Shown: piece by piece, positions 37,878 to 48,973 of the stretch | Position numbering within the stretch: position 1 is the first letter of the stretch | Layout of the letters: each line of letters begins with the position of its first letter | NCBI GenBank assembly: GCA_963693315.1 | Contig: OY856186.1 | Span: 233,343,541 to 233,407,540, forward strand | Origin: Diogma glabrata | Lineage: Eukaryota; Arthropoda; Insecta; Diptera; Cylindrotomidae | Reading direction: 5' to 3' | DNA length: 64,000 nucleotides | Notes under the pieces: generated by a model | What the model was told of the DNA's origin: nothing | What the model saw: only the letters and a program-made list of their open reading frames with translations | Database searches by the model: none | Translations under genes and position numbers: made by a program

Positions 37878-39705
37878 ATTACTTCGGTTTTGAAAAAACC
37901 TAAGTATTGCATTTATGAGCAAAAAGTGAAATTCTTACCCCCACTTATTTTGGCATTTCTCGGCGTTTTAGGACCTACTGATTCTAAAAACCAAAAAAAA
38001 TGTATGTCTGTCTACCGGCCGGCCGTCACAGCCGACGAAATCTAGAAAACGGCTGGAGGGATTTCAAAAATTTTTGTTTCTAAAAACAGGTATGGTATAC
38101 TCAATGGGAAGAGCCGAAAGGACGATGTGTTCGATAGATGTCTCGGAAGTGTGTCAAAACAAGGAAATTTGCATATTTTTTGCTTAAAAAACGTTCATTT
38201 TAAGTGATTACGAGTAGGAACATTGAATTTGGAGAAATCTTAATGGTCGGGATTGATATGTGAGACCAAAATCTAGATTATTGCATTATCGAATGATTTT
38301 CATTTTTTTTACACAATTTTTTGGGAAAAAATGAAATTAATTATTTGTATGACATGAAATTTTATTATTATTATTGAGAATTATGGCATAATAAGTTTGT
38401 CAAAAAAATGTCAAGTGTGTCAAAAGAATAATTTTCATTTATTTTTTTTGGAAAAAAATATAATGAATTATTTATATGAAATGTTAAATGTAATTGAACA
38501 TGACGGGATTGGCATGTGAGACCAAAATCTAGATTATTGCATTATAAGTTTGTCAAAAAATGTTGTCAAGTGTGTCAAAATAAAGATTTTAATTTATTTT
38601 TTTACCCAATTTTTGTGAAGAAAAAATAAAATAAATTATTTGTATGACATGAAATTTTATTATTATTATTGAGAATTATGGCATTATAAGTTTGTCAAAA
38701 AAATGTTGTCAAGTGTGTCAAAAGAAAGATTTTATTTCGGTTTATTTATTTCTTACTCAATTTTTTGGACAAAATAAAATAAGTTATTTGTATGACATGA
38801 AATTTTATTATTAATATACAGAATATAAGTTTGTCAAAAAAATAATGTCAAGTGTGTCAAAAGAATGATTTTCATTTATTTTTTTAGAAAATAATAAAAT
38901 TAGTTATTTGTATGAAATGAAAATGATAGTATTATTGAGAATTTTATTGCATTTTAAGTTTGTCAAAAAAATATTGTGAAGTATGTCAAAAAAATGATTT
39001 CATTTATTTTTTTAGACAATTTTTTGGAAAAAAAAATTTAGCTGTTGTATGACGTAATGACATGGAAATTTTTGATTTGTTATAATTTTTGCAATATTTT
39101 TAGAATTTTGAAAAAAAAAAATAGAATTTGTGAATTTTATATATTTTTAGAATTTTAAAAAGAGTTTCAATTTTTGATTTTGTAAGAATTTTTGAAATAT
39201 TTTTAGAATTTTGAAAAATTTTAAATATTTGATTTTATTCTAATTTTTGGAATTTTGAAAAAAGTTTCAATTTTTGATTTTGTTATAATTTTTGCAATAT
39301 TTTTAGAATTTTGAAAAAGTTTGATTTTATTTAATTTTTACAATATTTATGGAATTTTGAAAGAAATATGAATTTGTGATTTTGTAATATTTTCTCGAAA
39401 CGCTAAATGGAGAGGTTTTTCAGTAGTTCGCTGAGTGTATCATCTTTTCACTAAATTATGTTAATTTATGATCTGTTATGATTTTCCGGCAACGTTTGGT
39501 GTTAGTTTTGTAATAAATTTCTAAACAGAGATAAAAAAAATACATGTACTTTAACAAGAGTTATGTTTGATATACATCGCTGCCCAAAACTAAAAACAAT
39601 GTTCTTATAAAGGTTTTATGCCGAAAACTATATCAAAATCCTTAACCAAAACCGAAGTCTTGATATCTCAGAGTTTGAAATTTCAGCCCCTCCATATTTT
39701 GTGAG
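37878..39705. mobile_element. Element inserted in the copia RT gene
   Basis: About 1.8 kb of non-copia sequence splits the RT between CWNQKFTSF and KECESDPCVF. It contains a five-copy minisatellite (38396-39000), a TTTTAGAATTTTGAAAA-rich stretch (39080-39370) and dispersed module M (39392-39703). The same three kinds of sequence occur in the Transib-like element at 44310-45867, so the two are related. I could not define its termini or a clean duplication; TTTGA is a weak candidate. Confidence 0.7.
38396..39010 (+). repeat. Minisatellite, five ~140 bp units
   Basis: The pair AGTTTGTCAAAAAAATGTTG and TCAAGTGTGTCAAAAGAA recurs near 38396, 38547, 38689, 38828 and 38958. Spacers contain TTGTATGACATGAAATTTTA. 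The same monomers occur at 44486-44800. Confidence 0.85.
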
Positions 39706-40655
39706 TTTGATTTCAAAGAATGTGAATCCGATCCGTGTGTATTCGTTCGAATTAAAGATAGCAAAATTACGATTATTGCTATTTACGTTGATGATGGATT
39801 AATTGCGTCAAACGATGTTAAAGAAATAAAGAAAGTGGTTTCATAATTAAAAGAAAATTTTGAAGTTAAAGATTTTCATGCAAATTGTTATTTGGGTCTA
39901 CAAATCGAACGGTCGCCTCAAGGTTCAATCAAGATTCATCAAGAAGCATACATCAAAAAAAATATTGAATCGATTCAATATGAGCGAATGCAAGATTGTA
40001 TGTACAATGTACACCAGCTAATTGTAATCAAAATTTGGGCGATTTTGTAAATGAAAAAAGACACAAGTTTTCCCTATCGTGAAGCAGTTGGCAGTTTAAT
40101 GTATTTGTCCGTTGGTGCTACGCTGTTGGTGTTGTCAGCCACTATTTGGACAGTCCAAGTATAGCTCATGTACAAGCTGTGAAAAGAATTTTTAAATAAA
40201 GCAAAGGCACATCAAACATTGGTATCCTTTTCAAAAATGATGATGTTTTTGATTTTGTTGGCTATAGTGTTGCCGACTATGGTGGTGATAATGAAACGAG
40301 ACGGTCAACAAGTTGATATATGTTCCATTTGGGTTCAGGTTTTATCAGTTGGGCATCGACAAGACAGCAGTCGGTATCAACTTCAACAACTGAGTCCAAG
40401 TATGTTGGCACATGTCAAGCAGTTAAAGAGTTAATTTGGCTTAAACATCTCATTGCTGAATTAAAACCAAATCAATCAATCGTTGTAAAAGTCTATATGG
40501 ACAACCAAAGTGCAATTAGATTGGTCAAGAATCCAGTATTCCACAAGAGAACCAAGCATATTGATGTTCAAGACCACTTCATCCGAGAGAAATTTCAAGA
40601 CGATGAATTTAAATTTGAATATGTAAATACGCCGATATACTTACCAAGGCATTGA
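39706..40655 (+). pseudogene. copia pol: end of RT and RNase H
   Basis: Resumes with KECESDPCVFVRIKDSKI and IYVDDGLIAS (the YVDD catalytic motif). After several frameshifts RNase H follows from 40320: GFISWASTRQQSVSTSTTES, ELIWLKHLI and MDNQSAIRLVKNPVFHKRTK, as in all copia RNase H domains. Confidence 0.85.
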
Positions 40656-40770
40656 TTGGAAAACACCATAAATACTTATGCAATTTAATAGGTTTGAATT
40701 AAATTACAGTTTTTTTTGTTTATCAAGTTTATATTTAAACAAATAACGTTAATTTAAAATTATAACAATG

Positions 40771-40840
40771 AGGGGGAGTGTTAAAATTACATTGTTAAAT
40801 TGGCAACACTGTTATATATTCTAATATTTATAGCAAGCTG
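40771..40840 (+). mobile_element. copia polypurine tract and first 62 bases of a 3' LTR
   Basis: AGGGGGAG (40771-40778) is followed by TGTTAAAATTACATTG, the LTR start. The LTR match stops after AGCAAGCTG at 40840. Confidence 0.85.
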
Positions 40841-41059
40841 TTTCGAGGTTTCGAGAAAGCAACAGCGTGCCACCATCAAGGAGTATGCCATTGCTAAGAT
40901 TGAGGGTGCTACAGTTGACTGAAGACAGTTCATCCGCCAGCACCCTTAAGATATTTCCTTGGCTAGTGATATCTCACTACTATTGCCAGAGGTATGTGAT
41001 ATCTCACGTTAACTCATATGCCAATAGCAGGGACTGGAGTACGCGGGGTTGTCACATCC
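40841..41059 (+). repeat. Second copy of the family X segment left of copia
   Basis: Nearly the same as 35167-35386 (CGAGAAAGCAACAGCGTGCC to ACTCATATGCCAATAGCAGG). It lies between the partial LTR and a complete one, so the order is LTR start, X, whole LTR. Confidence 0.85.
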
Positions 41060-41262
41060 TGTTAAAATTACATTGTTAAATTGGCAACACTGTTGTATAT
41101 TCTAATATTTATAGCAAGCTGTGAAATAGAAAACTTTTCTTCTATATAAAGTGTTCTATAAATGCGAATTATTATTATAACGTTTTAAACTGTTGAATTG
41201 TTTATTTCGAGTTAATTATTTATTCTTAATCTACGACTGCAAAATCTCTGAATAATCATAAA
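41060..41262 (+). mobile_element. copia LTR, complete, distal
   Basis: Matches 35387-35589. It is followed by ACACCC, as expected of the target-site duplication, and then by the continuation of repeat family X (41264-41330, GGGAATCAAAAATAAA). Confidence 0.85.
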
Positions 41263-42030
41263 ACACCCGGGAATCAAAAATAAAAAAAATTAGTAAATCA
41301 ATAAAAGCTGATCCAGTTACTTCTGCTTAATAACTTTAATTGCTCATAATAATCCTTACTTATTTTTTTAGTTTATTAAATTTTAGTCTATAAAAATAGT
41401 GGTAACCACTTCATTGCTTTCTTATATACAGATATACACTCAATAAAATCTAGAAATACATATTAAAAATCTATCTATATGGATGAATAATTGCATATTC
41501 TTTTATATAAAATTATATATATTTTTTAAAACTCGATTAATCGGTTAATCAGTGTAAAATTGAACAGATTAATCGGTTAATCGATTTTGTCCAAAACCGA
41601 TTAATCAACGCAGCCCTATTTTAGACCGTCATCACAAATTATTTTTACATTGATTAAACGTTACAATTGTATATATTGAAAGAGAATTGATATCAGGAGA
41701 GAGTGAGAGAAATGAAGAAAATAGACAATTCCTACATATATGTAGAAAAAGTAAGACTTTAACCTTCTAACCTAACGTCAGTAAAGTTAAATTTTACAGA
41801 ACCTTGGCCCAAAAAATTTATATTTTGGGCGATGCAATGCAATTAAATCATGTTGTTTAACTTTACAACTTCAAAATAGGCCGCCGTAAAATAAGTTTGG
41901 GGTGTCAGTATACGTTTATCCACCACTCTTTACAACTGGTTATTTTTAATTTTACGGACAGTCCTTAGCGTGACCCTTAAAGTTAGACCCCCTCCCACTA
42001 GTTTTATACTTATTTGTGAAGACCGACTTA

Positions 42031-43002
42031 TTCACCGAAATTTAAAATAAAAATTTGAAACATATTCGAAACAATTTAATATACTTAATTTGACAGATAA
42101 ATAACATATAAAACCACTTCGAAAAAAAAATTAATTTAATTCGAAATTAAATTTGTGAGTATTTGAAAGAAAACATTTATTTCGATTTAGGAGAAAGAAC
42201 GATATTTTTTTATTCTCGCTTCAGTTTTTGGACGATATTGGAATAAGAGGCGAAGGACTCCATTTTTTAGTAGGAAACTAGTTTATTTGGCTAGAAAATA
42301 CACTTAGCTAACATGTGATGTTCTATTATCGTTCTACAATTAATAATAAAAAACGGTGACCGTGCAACTGATAATTGCCGAGCGAAGATCTGGGCAAAAC
42401 AAATATTCACTTTGAATGATAATGTAGGTAGTCATTTAATTATGCAAAGATTAATTAAGCTACAGTAAAAATGTCAGCCGGATAGTAATAATTTTTATGA
42501 CCTTGTTGCTGGTACATATTCTTTCAAATCAATTTATTTTGTAAATAATAGATATTACGAGTAACTTTTTAAAACTAAAACGAGCAAATGCCTGATGAAA
42601 AGAATTAGCTATCGGTTCGATTGACATTGAAGAAATCTCCCTATTTTAATTTAATATTCTTATTTTTTAAAGGTATTTTAGTGATTAGTGAAGAAAAATT
42701 CTATCGTGTATGACTAGTTAATATCCATGCTCATGCGAATAAAAGTCGATGTGAAAGAATTTGATTTATACTTTACTGTAGTCACTGACGGCACTTGGCA
42801 AAACATGATTAATAATTTAATTGAAATAAAACACTTGTTGTTGTTTTGCAAATAGTATTTGTTAAGTTTAATATAAAATATAAATAACTAAAAATAATTA
42901 TAATATTCAAATTAACCTTAACCGCTCAATCGATTTCGGTTGTTACACCACTACAGTAGTTCGTAAGCTCCCGTCTACATCTGATGGTGGGTTCGGTATT
43001 CA
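42031..43002 (+). repeat. Tandem duplication, first copy
   Basis: Starts TTCACCGAAATTTAAAATAA, a phrase that recurs at 43003. Landmarks GTGAGTATTTGAAAGAAAAC, CTAACATGTGATGTTCTATT, TGACGGCACTTGG and CGATTTCGGTTGTTACACC appear in the same order in the second copy. It carries an undisturbed CGGCACTTGG at 42789-42798. No gene. Confidence 0.85.
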
Positions 43003-44485
43003 CCGAAATTTAAAATAAGAATTTGAAACCTATTCGAAACGATTTAATATACTTAATTTGGCAGTTTTATCAATATAATATATAAAACTAATTCGAAAAA
43101 AAAATTAATTTAATTCGATCAATTAACGAGTTTTCAAAACTATTTTTTTCATTGTTTTTGATTAACTTATTACAGATGGAAAAAGAAGTTTTATTCTTTT
43201 AAATCATTTAGTAAATTTATAACGTTAAAATATTTGACATTTAGAAAGGAAATTGGATTTTTCGATAAACAAAAACATAGCACCTCTTTAGGTTACTTAT
43301 TTAAATCCTTTTTGGTTTCCACAAATAATTAGAAAATTAGTCGTCGTTTCGAATACAGCCTAACTATAATAAGAGTAAAATGTTTATTTTTTGATTTCAC
43401 CCCTAGAGTCGATTTTATTTTATTTAATTGCACATACAGTAAAAGCAAGTTAGTCATTTTTCATCATCCTTTTTATTTACTTAAATAACAATACTTGCAT
43501 AATTGAACAGCACAATCAGAAAAATAATTTATTTTTATTTTTTATACGATGCTTTCCTATTAAATTTGAAGCAAAAATTAAATTTGTGAGTATTTGAAAG
43601 AAAAAATTTATTTCGATTTAGGAGCAAGAACGATATTTTTTTATTTTCGCTTCTGTATTTGGGAATGTTATTTTTTTTATGTTACTCGCTCTGAAAAAAA
43701 CAGAGCAAAGTAGTGATATAACGATCTTTTTAAACTCCGCAAAAAATAGAAGTTTTTGGACGATATTGGAATAAGTGGAAGGTCTCCATTTTTTGGTAGG
43801 AAACTAACTTATTTGGCCGGAAAATACACTTAGCTAACATGTGATGTTCTATTATCGTTCTACAATTAATAATAAAAAACGGTGACCATGCAACTGATAA
43901 TTGCCGAGATCTGGGCAAAACGAATATTCACTTTGAATGATAATGTAGGTAGTCATTTAATTATGCAAAGATTAATTAAGCTACAGTAAAAATATCAGCT
44001 GGATAGTAATAATTTGTATGGCCTTGTTGCTGGTACATATTCTTTCAAATCAATTTATTTTGTAAATAATAAATATTTCGAGTAACTTTATAAAAACTAA
44101 AACTAGCATATGCCTGATGAAAAGAATTAGCTATCGGTTCGATTGACATTGAAGAAATCTCCTTATTTTAATTTAATATTCCTATTTTTTAAAGGTATTT
44201 TAGTGATTAGTGAAGAAAAATTCTATCGTGTAGTTAATATCCATGCTTATGCGAATAAAAGTCGATGTGAAAGAATTTGATTTATACTTTACTGTAGTCA
44301 CTGACGGCACACAATGCTTCAAAACCTATTAAAAACACGCGCATACTTATTTTGCTCCTTTTTAAATAATTCTACGTGGATGTTTAGAATTTTTTCGTGT
44401 AAATACTAATTCTTGAAGTATTTTGAAGTGTATGACATAAAATTTTATTATTATTATTGATAATTATAGCATTATAGGTTTGTCA

Positions 44486-44800
44486 AAAAAATGTTATCAA
44501 GTGTGTCAAAAAAAGATTTTTATTTATTATTTTACCCAATTTTTTGGAAAAAAATAAAATTAATTATTTGTATGACATGAAATTTTATTATTATTGAGAA
44601 TATGGTATTACAAGTTTGTCAAAAAAATGTTGTCAAGTGTGTCAAAAGACAGATTTTAATTTATTTTTTTAGAAAAAAGTAAAATTAGTTATTTGTACGA
44701 AATGAAATGAAATATATAATGAACATGAAATTATTATTATTGAGAATTTTATTGCATTATAAGTTTGTCAAAAAAATGTTGTCTAGTGTGTCAAAAGAAA
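44486..44800 (+). repeat. Minisatellite, three units
   Basis: Same monomers as 38396-39010 (TTTGTCAAAAAAATG, then AAGTGTGTCAAAA), near 44486, 44613 and 44762. Confidence 0.85.
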
Positions 44801-45535
44801 GATTTTCATTTATTTTTTTAGATAATTTTTTGTAAAAAAAATTTAGCTGTTTGTTGAAGTAAATATATTTTTAGAATTTTGGACAATGTTTTAATTTTTG
44901 ATTTTGTTAGAATTTTTGGAATGTTTTTAGAATTTTGAAAAGTTTTAAATTTTTAGAAATTTGAAAAAAATAGAATTGATATCAGCCCCTACATATTTTA
45001 TTAAAAAAATTAACGATTTAAAGACGTTTTCCAAAAGAATGTAAATTTTTCGGTTTTTTCGGGCATTCTTTGCAATAATAATGAAATATCTCTAGAATAG
45101 GCAAAAATAGGCAGATAAATTTAAGTGCCTCTCTTAGTACAAACATCACTAGTAAAGATCCAAAAAACTTGATCGTAAGCCAGCGTAAGCCCTTCAAGTG
45201 CTTGATGTTTGCAAATTAGTCGAACAATTATATTAAAGGAAAAACATATCATGCTTTAAATTTAACAAATATATATACATACAAACTATATACATGAATT
45301 GGTGACTTTAAAAGGTTCTAGTACCTAATGTGCATAAACATTTTTAAAGAGTAATATTAATAAGTCTCATGTATGTGTGTTTATTGTACTGCTGACATAA
45401 ACTTTCAATAAAAATAATTAAAAATATATGCAATTAATAACAATTATCTTTTCTTTTAATTTGTGTTCATAATAGTGATGTATTTAATTTTTTTTTTTTG
45501 GTAAAACTGTTTTTTGACATCCTCAATATGTAATG

Positions 45536-45777
45536 CAGCCCATCAACATTGAAACATGTTTCAAAACTTGTTGGCATGTTTGCCATACATTATGAAACGT
45601 GTTTGTAAACTTGGTTGATAAACTTACTATTATAGATGTCAATTTCTATTGTTATCTTATTAAACTCTTCCATACAAAACCAATTCGCAAACCGTCAAAT
45701 TGGTTTGCAAACTTCACTATAAAACATTCTATAAACACAAACCAAGTTTTGAAACATGTTTCAAAGTGGATGGGCTC
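45536..45777. mobile_element. Small inverted-repeat element inside the Transib-like one
   Basis: GCCCATCAACATTGAAACAT with TTTCAAAACTTG at the left is mirrored by AGTTTTGAAACATGTTTC and AAGTGGATGGGC at the right. About 240 bases, non-coding. Confidence 0.65.
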
Positions 45778-45894
45778 CTTTAGAAAACAAAACAAATGGT
45801 CAGTTATAAGAAAACCAAATTTTTTTTTCACTTATGCGCGTGTTTTAATGCGTTTTGAACCATTGTGCGGCACTTGGCAAAACATGATTAATAA

Positions 45895-46205
45895 TTTAAT
45901 TGAAAAAAAAAACACTTCTTGTTTTGCAAATAGTATTTGTTAAGTTTAATATAAAATATAAATAACTAAAAATAATTATAACATTTAAATTAACCTTAAC
46001 CGCTCAATCGATTTCGGTTGTTACACCACTATAGTAGTTAAGTTCGTAAGCCACCCGTAGATGTAGATGGTGTAACAACCGAAATCGATTGAGCGGTTAC
46101 CGTTAAGGTTAATTTAAATGTTATAATTATTTTTAGTTATTTATATTTTATGTTAAACTTAACAAATACTATTTGCAAAACAACAACAAGTGTTTCAATT
46201 GAATT
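45895..46205. repeat. Palindrome, ~134 bp arms
   Basis: The left arm includes TTAACCGCTCAATCGATTTC and GGTTGTTACACC. The right arm carries the complement from GGTGTAACAACCGAAATCG outward to GCAAAACAACAACAAGTG. The loop is about 37 bases. The left arm also occurs unpaired at 42815-42955. Confidence 0.8.
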
Positions 46206-46693
46206 TGATTTAGTAACGTATAAAATTTGCCAACTATTTATATAACACAGTGCAACACATAAAATGTAATACAAATTCTGACTTTCGTTTCTAGAAGTAT
46301 CTACCCAAACTAGCAAAACCCTATTTTGGTTTTGATAGTTTGTTCGATTTTCTGTTTTATGACGTCATCAATTTTTGTGCCCGAGCTTTGGTTTTGCACA
46401 GCTATATATCGTAAAGTATTGGGAATTTCTCAATGCAATCTTCAGACGAAATGTTCTTCATACCAAAATACACCACTTTTGTGAACATGTCGAGGTCAGA
46501 TTTTTACTCTTTCGGGGTGTTTTTAGTGCAGAAAACCCTAAAAATGTCATTTTCTCAGATTTGCGACCATAACTCACAAGCCGTGTATGTTTTAGGATAA
46601 CTTCGACAAAAATATTTTCCGCATCCACACGAGTAACTTTACTGCACATTGCAATAACCTAAAATCGATCCTTAGTTTGTTCATGGCCGTTGT

Positions 46694-48563
46694 GAACGAT
46701 GATGTTACAATCCCAGATCGATACCCCATACCACATATACAGGATTTTCCATGCATCTTCACGGATGCACTATATTCTCCAAAATCGATCTTGTCCGGGC
46801 TTACCACCAAATACCAGTCGCTGCGGAAGATATCCATAAAACTGCGATAACTGTTCCGTTTGGTCTCTTTGAATTCCTTAGAATGCCTTATGGTCTGAGA
46901 AACGCAGCTCAGACTTTCCAGCGTTTTATGGACGAAGTGCTCAAGGGACTAGACTTTGTATTTGTATATATCGACGATGTTTTGGTGGCAAGTAATTCTC
47001 AACAGGAACACCAAAATCACTTACGCATTCTTTTCAAAAGATTATCTGATTTCGATATTAAAATTAAAATTTCTAAATGCGTATTTGGCGTTCCTTCTCT
47101 TGATTTCTTGAGCCATGAAATCACAAAGGATGGCATAAAGCCATCCCCAAATCGAATCATGGCCATACAAGATTTTGCCAACTTCAGTTTGCCAAGTTCA
47201 GCGATTTGTGGGAATGGTAAACTATTACCATAGATTTATACCCCACTTAGCCGAGTTAATTGCTCCTCTACATGGCTATCTCGCTGAACTAGCCAAGATA
47301 AAAAAGAAGACAGCATTTCTCAGGCCCCTCCAATGCAGTACAGCCATTGACAATGTCAAACTGGCGCTTGTAAACTGCACACTCTTGGCTCATCCGTTAC
47401 AAAATGCAAGCTTTTGTATCAAAACGGATGCTTCATGTACTGCAACAGGAGCAGTATTAGAACAATTAAACAAAGGAAGTTGGCAACCATTAGGATTTTT
47501 CTCCCGAAAACTCTCGCCTGCAGAGAAAAGAAAAACTACTCTACTTTTGATCGCGAATTATTGGCTATTTTTCTAGCTATTAAACACATGTTCACTGTGT
47601 TCACAGACCATAAACCTCTTGTAACATCAATCGCCTCAAAAACAGACAGAAGTCCCCGTCAGGCTCGTCATCTTGATTTCATTTCCCAGTTTACAACTGA
47701 TATTCGACACATCACTGGCACGAATAATGTAGTGGCAGATGCTCTTTCACGAACTGAGGAAATGGCTATCAATTTTACTGGATTAGATGTCGATAAACTA
47801 CTGGATTAGATCTCGATAGATGTCGATAAACTCGTTACTCGTTAAAAATCCACAGGTCGTAGGTTCTAAATGGAAGTTAGAACCCATCACAACAAAAATG
47901 CACAGGAAATCAATTTGGTGTGAGACCTCGACAAATATTTTGTCCATACTTACCTGAGTCCCTAAGAAGATCAACATTCGATTCTTTACATGGTGTTTCC
48001 CACCCCGGTATAAGAGCATCCCGGAAGATGCTCTCTAAACGTTATTTCTGGCCTTCAATGAGTGTTGATGTTGGATTTTGGTCTAAGACATGCTTATCAT
48101 GTCAAAGATGTAAGATTCAACGACACACTCATTCAGAATACGGTCAGATACCTGTACCGTCGGCCAGATTGGAGCATATTCACGTCGATTTGGTAGGTCC
48201 TTTACGTCCATCTCATGAATATCGGTATATCATGACTACAATCGATCGTTTCACTCGGTGGCCGGAAACAATACCTTTGGTGGATGGAACAGCTGAGACT
48301 GTAGCAAAAGCTTTCTTAACCAATCATATTTCAAGATTTGGTATGCCGTTAAACATAACTTCTGATCGCGGAGCGAATTTCGAATCAAAGTTATTTCAGG
48401 AACTTATGAATATCATGGGTTCTCATAAAATAAGGACGACTGCTTACAATCCAAAAGCCAATGGAATCGTAGAAAGATTCCATCGACAGCTCAAATCTTC
48501 ACTTGAATATCATGGTAATACTACCAATTGGAGTGATACACTCCCCATCGTCATGCGAAATTA
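46694..48563 (+). pseudogene. Ty3/gypsy pol segment: RT, RNase H, integrase
   Basis: RT starts mid-domain (TIPDRYPIPHIQDF) and continues with GCTIFSKIDLVRAYHQIPV, YGLRNAAQTFQRFMD and YIDDVLVAS, the catalytic YIDD. After a frameshift near 47205 comes the connection and RNase H (CIKTDASCTATGAVLEQ, GFFSRKLSPAEK, FTDHKPL, ADALSR). Integrase begins with an H-C-type region (HGVSHPGIRASRKML, CLSCQRCK). The catalytic core follows: HVDLVGPL with its Asp, TIDRFTRWPE, SDRGANFES with the second Asp, and ANGIVERFHRQLKSS with Glu. Sequence style is CsRn1-like but distinct from the array element. Gag, protease and the RT N-terminus are absent, and the integrase C-terminus is cut by the next insertion. Confidence 0.85.
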
Positions 48564-48629
48564 ACCAAATAGTACATTTCACACCGAAATTTCAGCTTTC
48601 ATAAAAAAATATGCCTTTTCATAAAAAAA

Positions 48630-48725
48630 TATGACACTTGCTATCGTGGATATCCCCTGCCAGACACCCTTAAACTTTAAGGTTTAAGGGTGTCTGGCAG
48701 CGGGCTTCCACGATAGTAAGTGTCT
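48630..48725. repeat. Hairpin with CCAGACACCC core
   Basis: GACACTTGCTATCGTGGA and CTGCCAGACACCCTTAAAC are mirrored by GTTTAAGGGTGTCTGGCAG and TCCACGATAGTAAGTGTC, with a tiny loop. Inside the 1.73 kb element. Confidence 0.85.
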
Positions 48726-48862
48726 GGCAATGGGTGACGTGACTTCTAATAATATCCCGAAGAATATATAAAAAAAATTAGCTTTTATACTTTCACAAAA
48801 CTTTGGAGGCCCCTTTGGAACCTGCTTCCTGCCAAAGCCACTATGACCCAAACTTCATATGT

Positions 48863-48955
48863 CGCTAATCGTTCCTACCTGAGTAGGGGGTATGCGCAGA
48901 GAAACTTTCAGCTTTTATAAAATAACGAAGGTCTGGCCGTCGCAGGCTCTTAGTC
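48863..48955 (+). repeat. Shared ~93 bp segment, also in the tandem array
   Basis: TAATCGTTCCTACCTGAGTA through GGTCTGGCCGTCGC to CTCTTAGTCTA is nearly identical to 1543-1637, 5804-5898 and 10797-10891. A transposon-borne segment is the simplest explanation. Confidence 0.8.
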
Positions 48956-48973
48956 TATATATATTCGTATTTA

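Larger units (their letters stand above)
34016..41618. mobile_element. hAT-like element shell, carrying nested insertions
   Basis: The left end TAGGGGTGGGCTGATTAATC and the right end GATTAATCAACGCAGCCCTA are inverted repeats rich in GATTAATCGATTAATC words. The flanks are TTGTAGAC (34008-34015) and TTTTAGAC (41619-41626), an 8-base duplication with one mismatch, as expected of hAT elements. No transposase was recognised. Most of the length is later insertions: repeat family X, copia, and an element within copia. Confidence 0.65.
44310..45867. mobile_element. Transib-like non-autonomous transposon
   Basis: Left end CACAATGCTTCAAAACC and right end GGTTCAAAACGCATTAAAAC (complement side) are inverted repeats starting CACAATG. 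Both are followed by an A-rich patch and CACGCGCATA. CGGCA is duplicated at 44305-44309 and 45868-45872. The first duplication copy at 42789-42793 shows the same site without the insert. CACAATG ends and a GC-rich 5-base duplication are characteristic of Transib, the relatives of RAG1. No transposase is encoded; three minisatellite units and a nested MITE fill it. Confidence 0.75.
43003..46075 (+). repeat. Tandem duplication, second copy with insertions
   Basis: Same landmarks as 42031-43002, but expanded by about 450 bases near 43120-43570, about 95 bases near 43655-43750, and the 1.56 kb Transib-like element at 44310-45867. The end of the copy runs into the palindrome at 45895-46205. Confidence 0.8.

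Noticed and set aside
38396..39010. Regularly spaced repeats resembling a CRISPR array.
   Set aside because: Units are ~140 bases, diverged and AT-rich, the spacers are themselves related, and the host is eukaryotic.
45599..45943. 114-codon plus-strand ORF as a gene.
   Set aside because: It crosses the end of a MITE, the end of the Transib-like element and the duplicated flank, so it cannot be one conserved protein.
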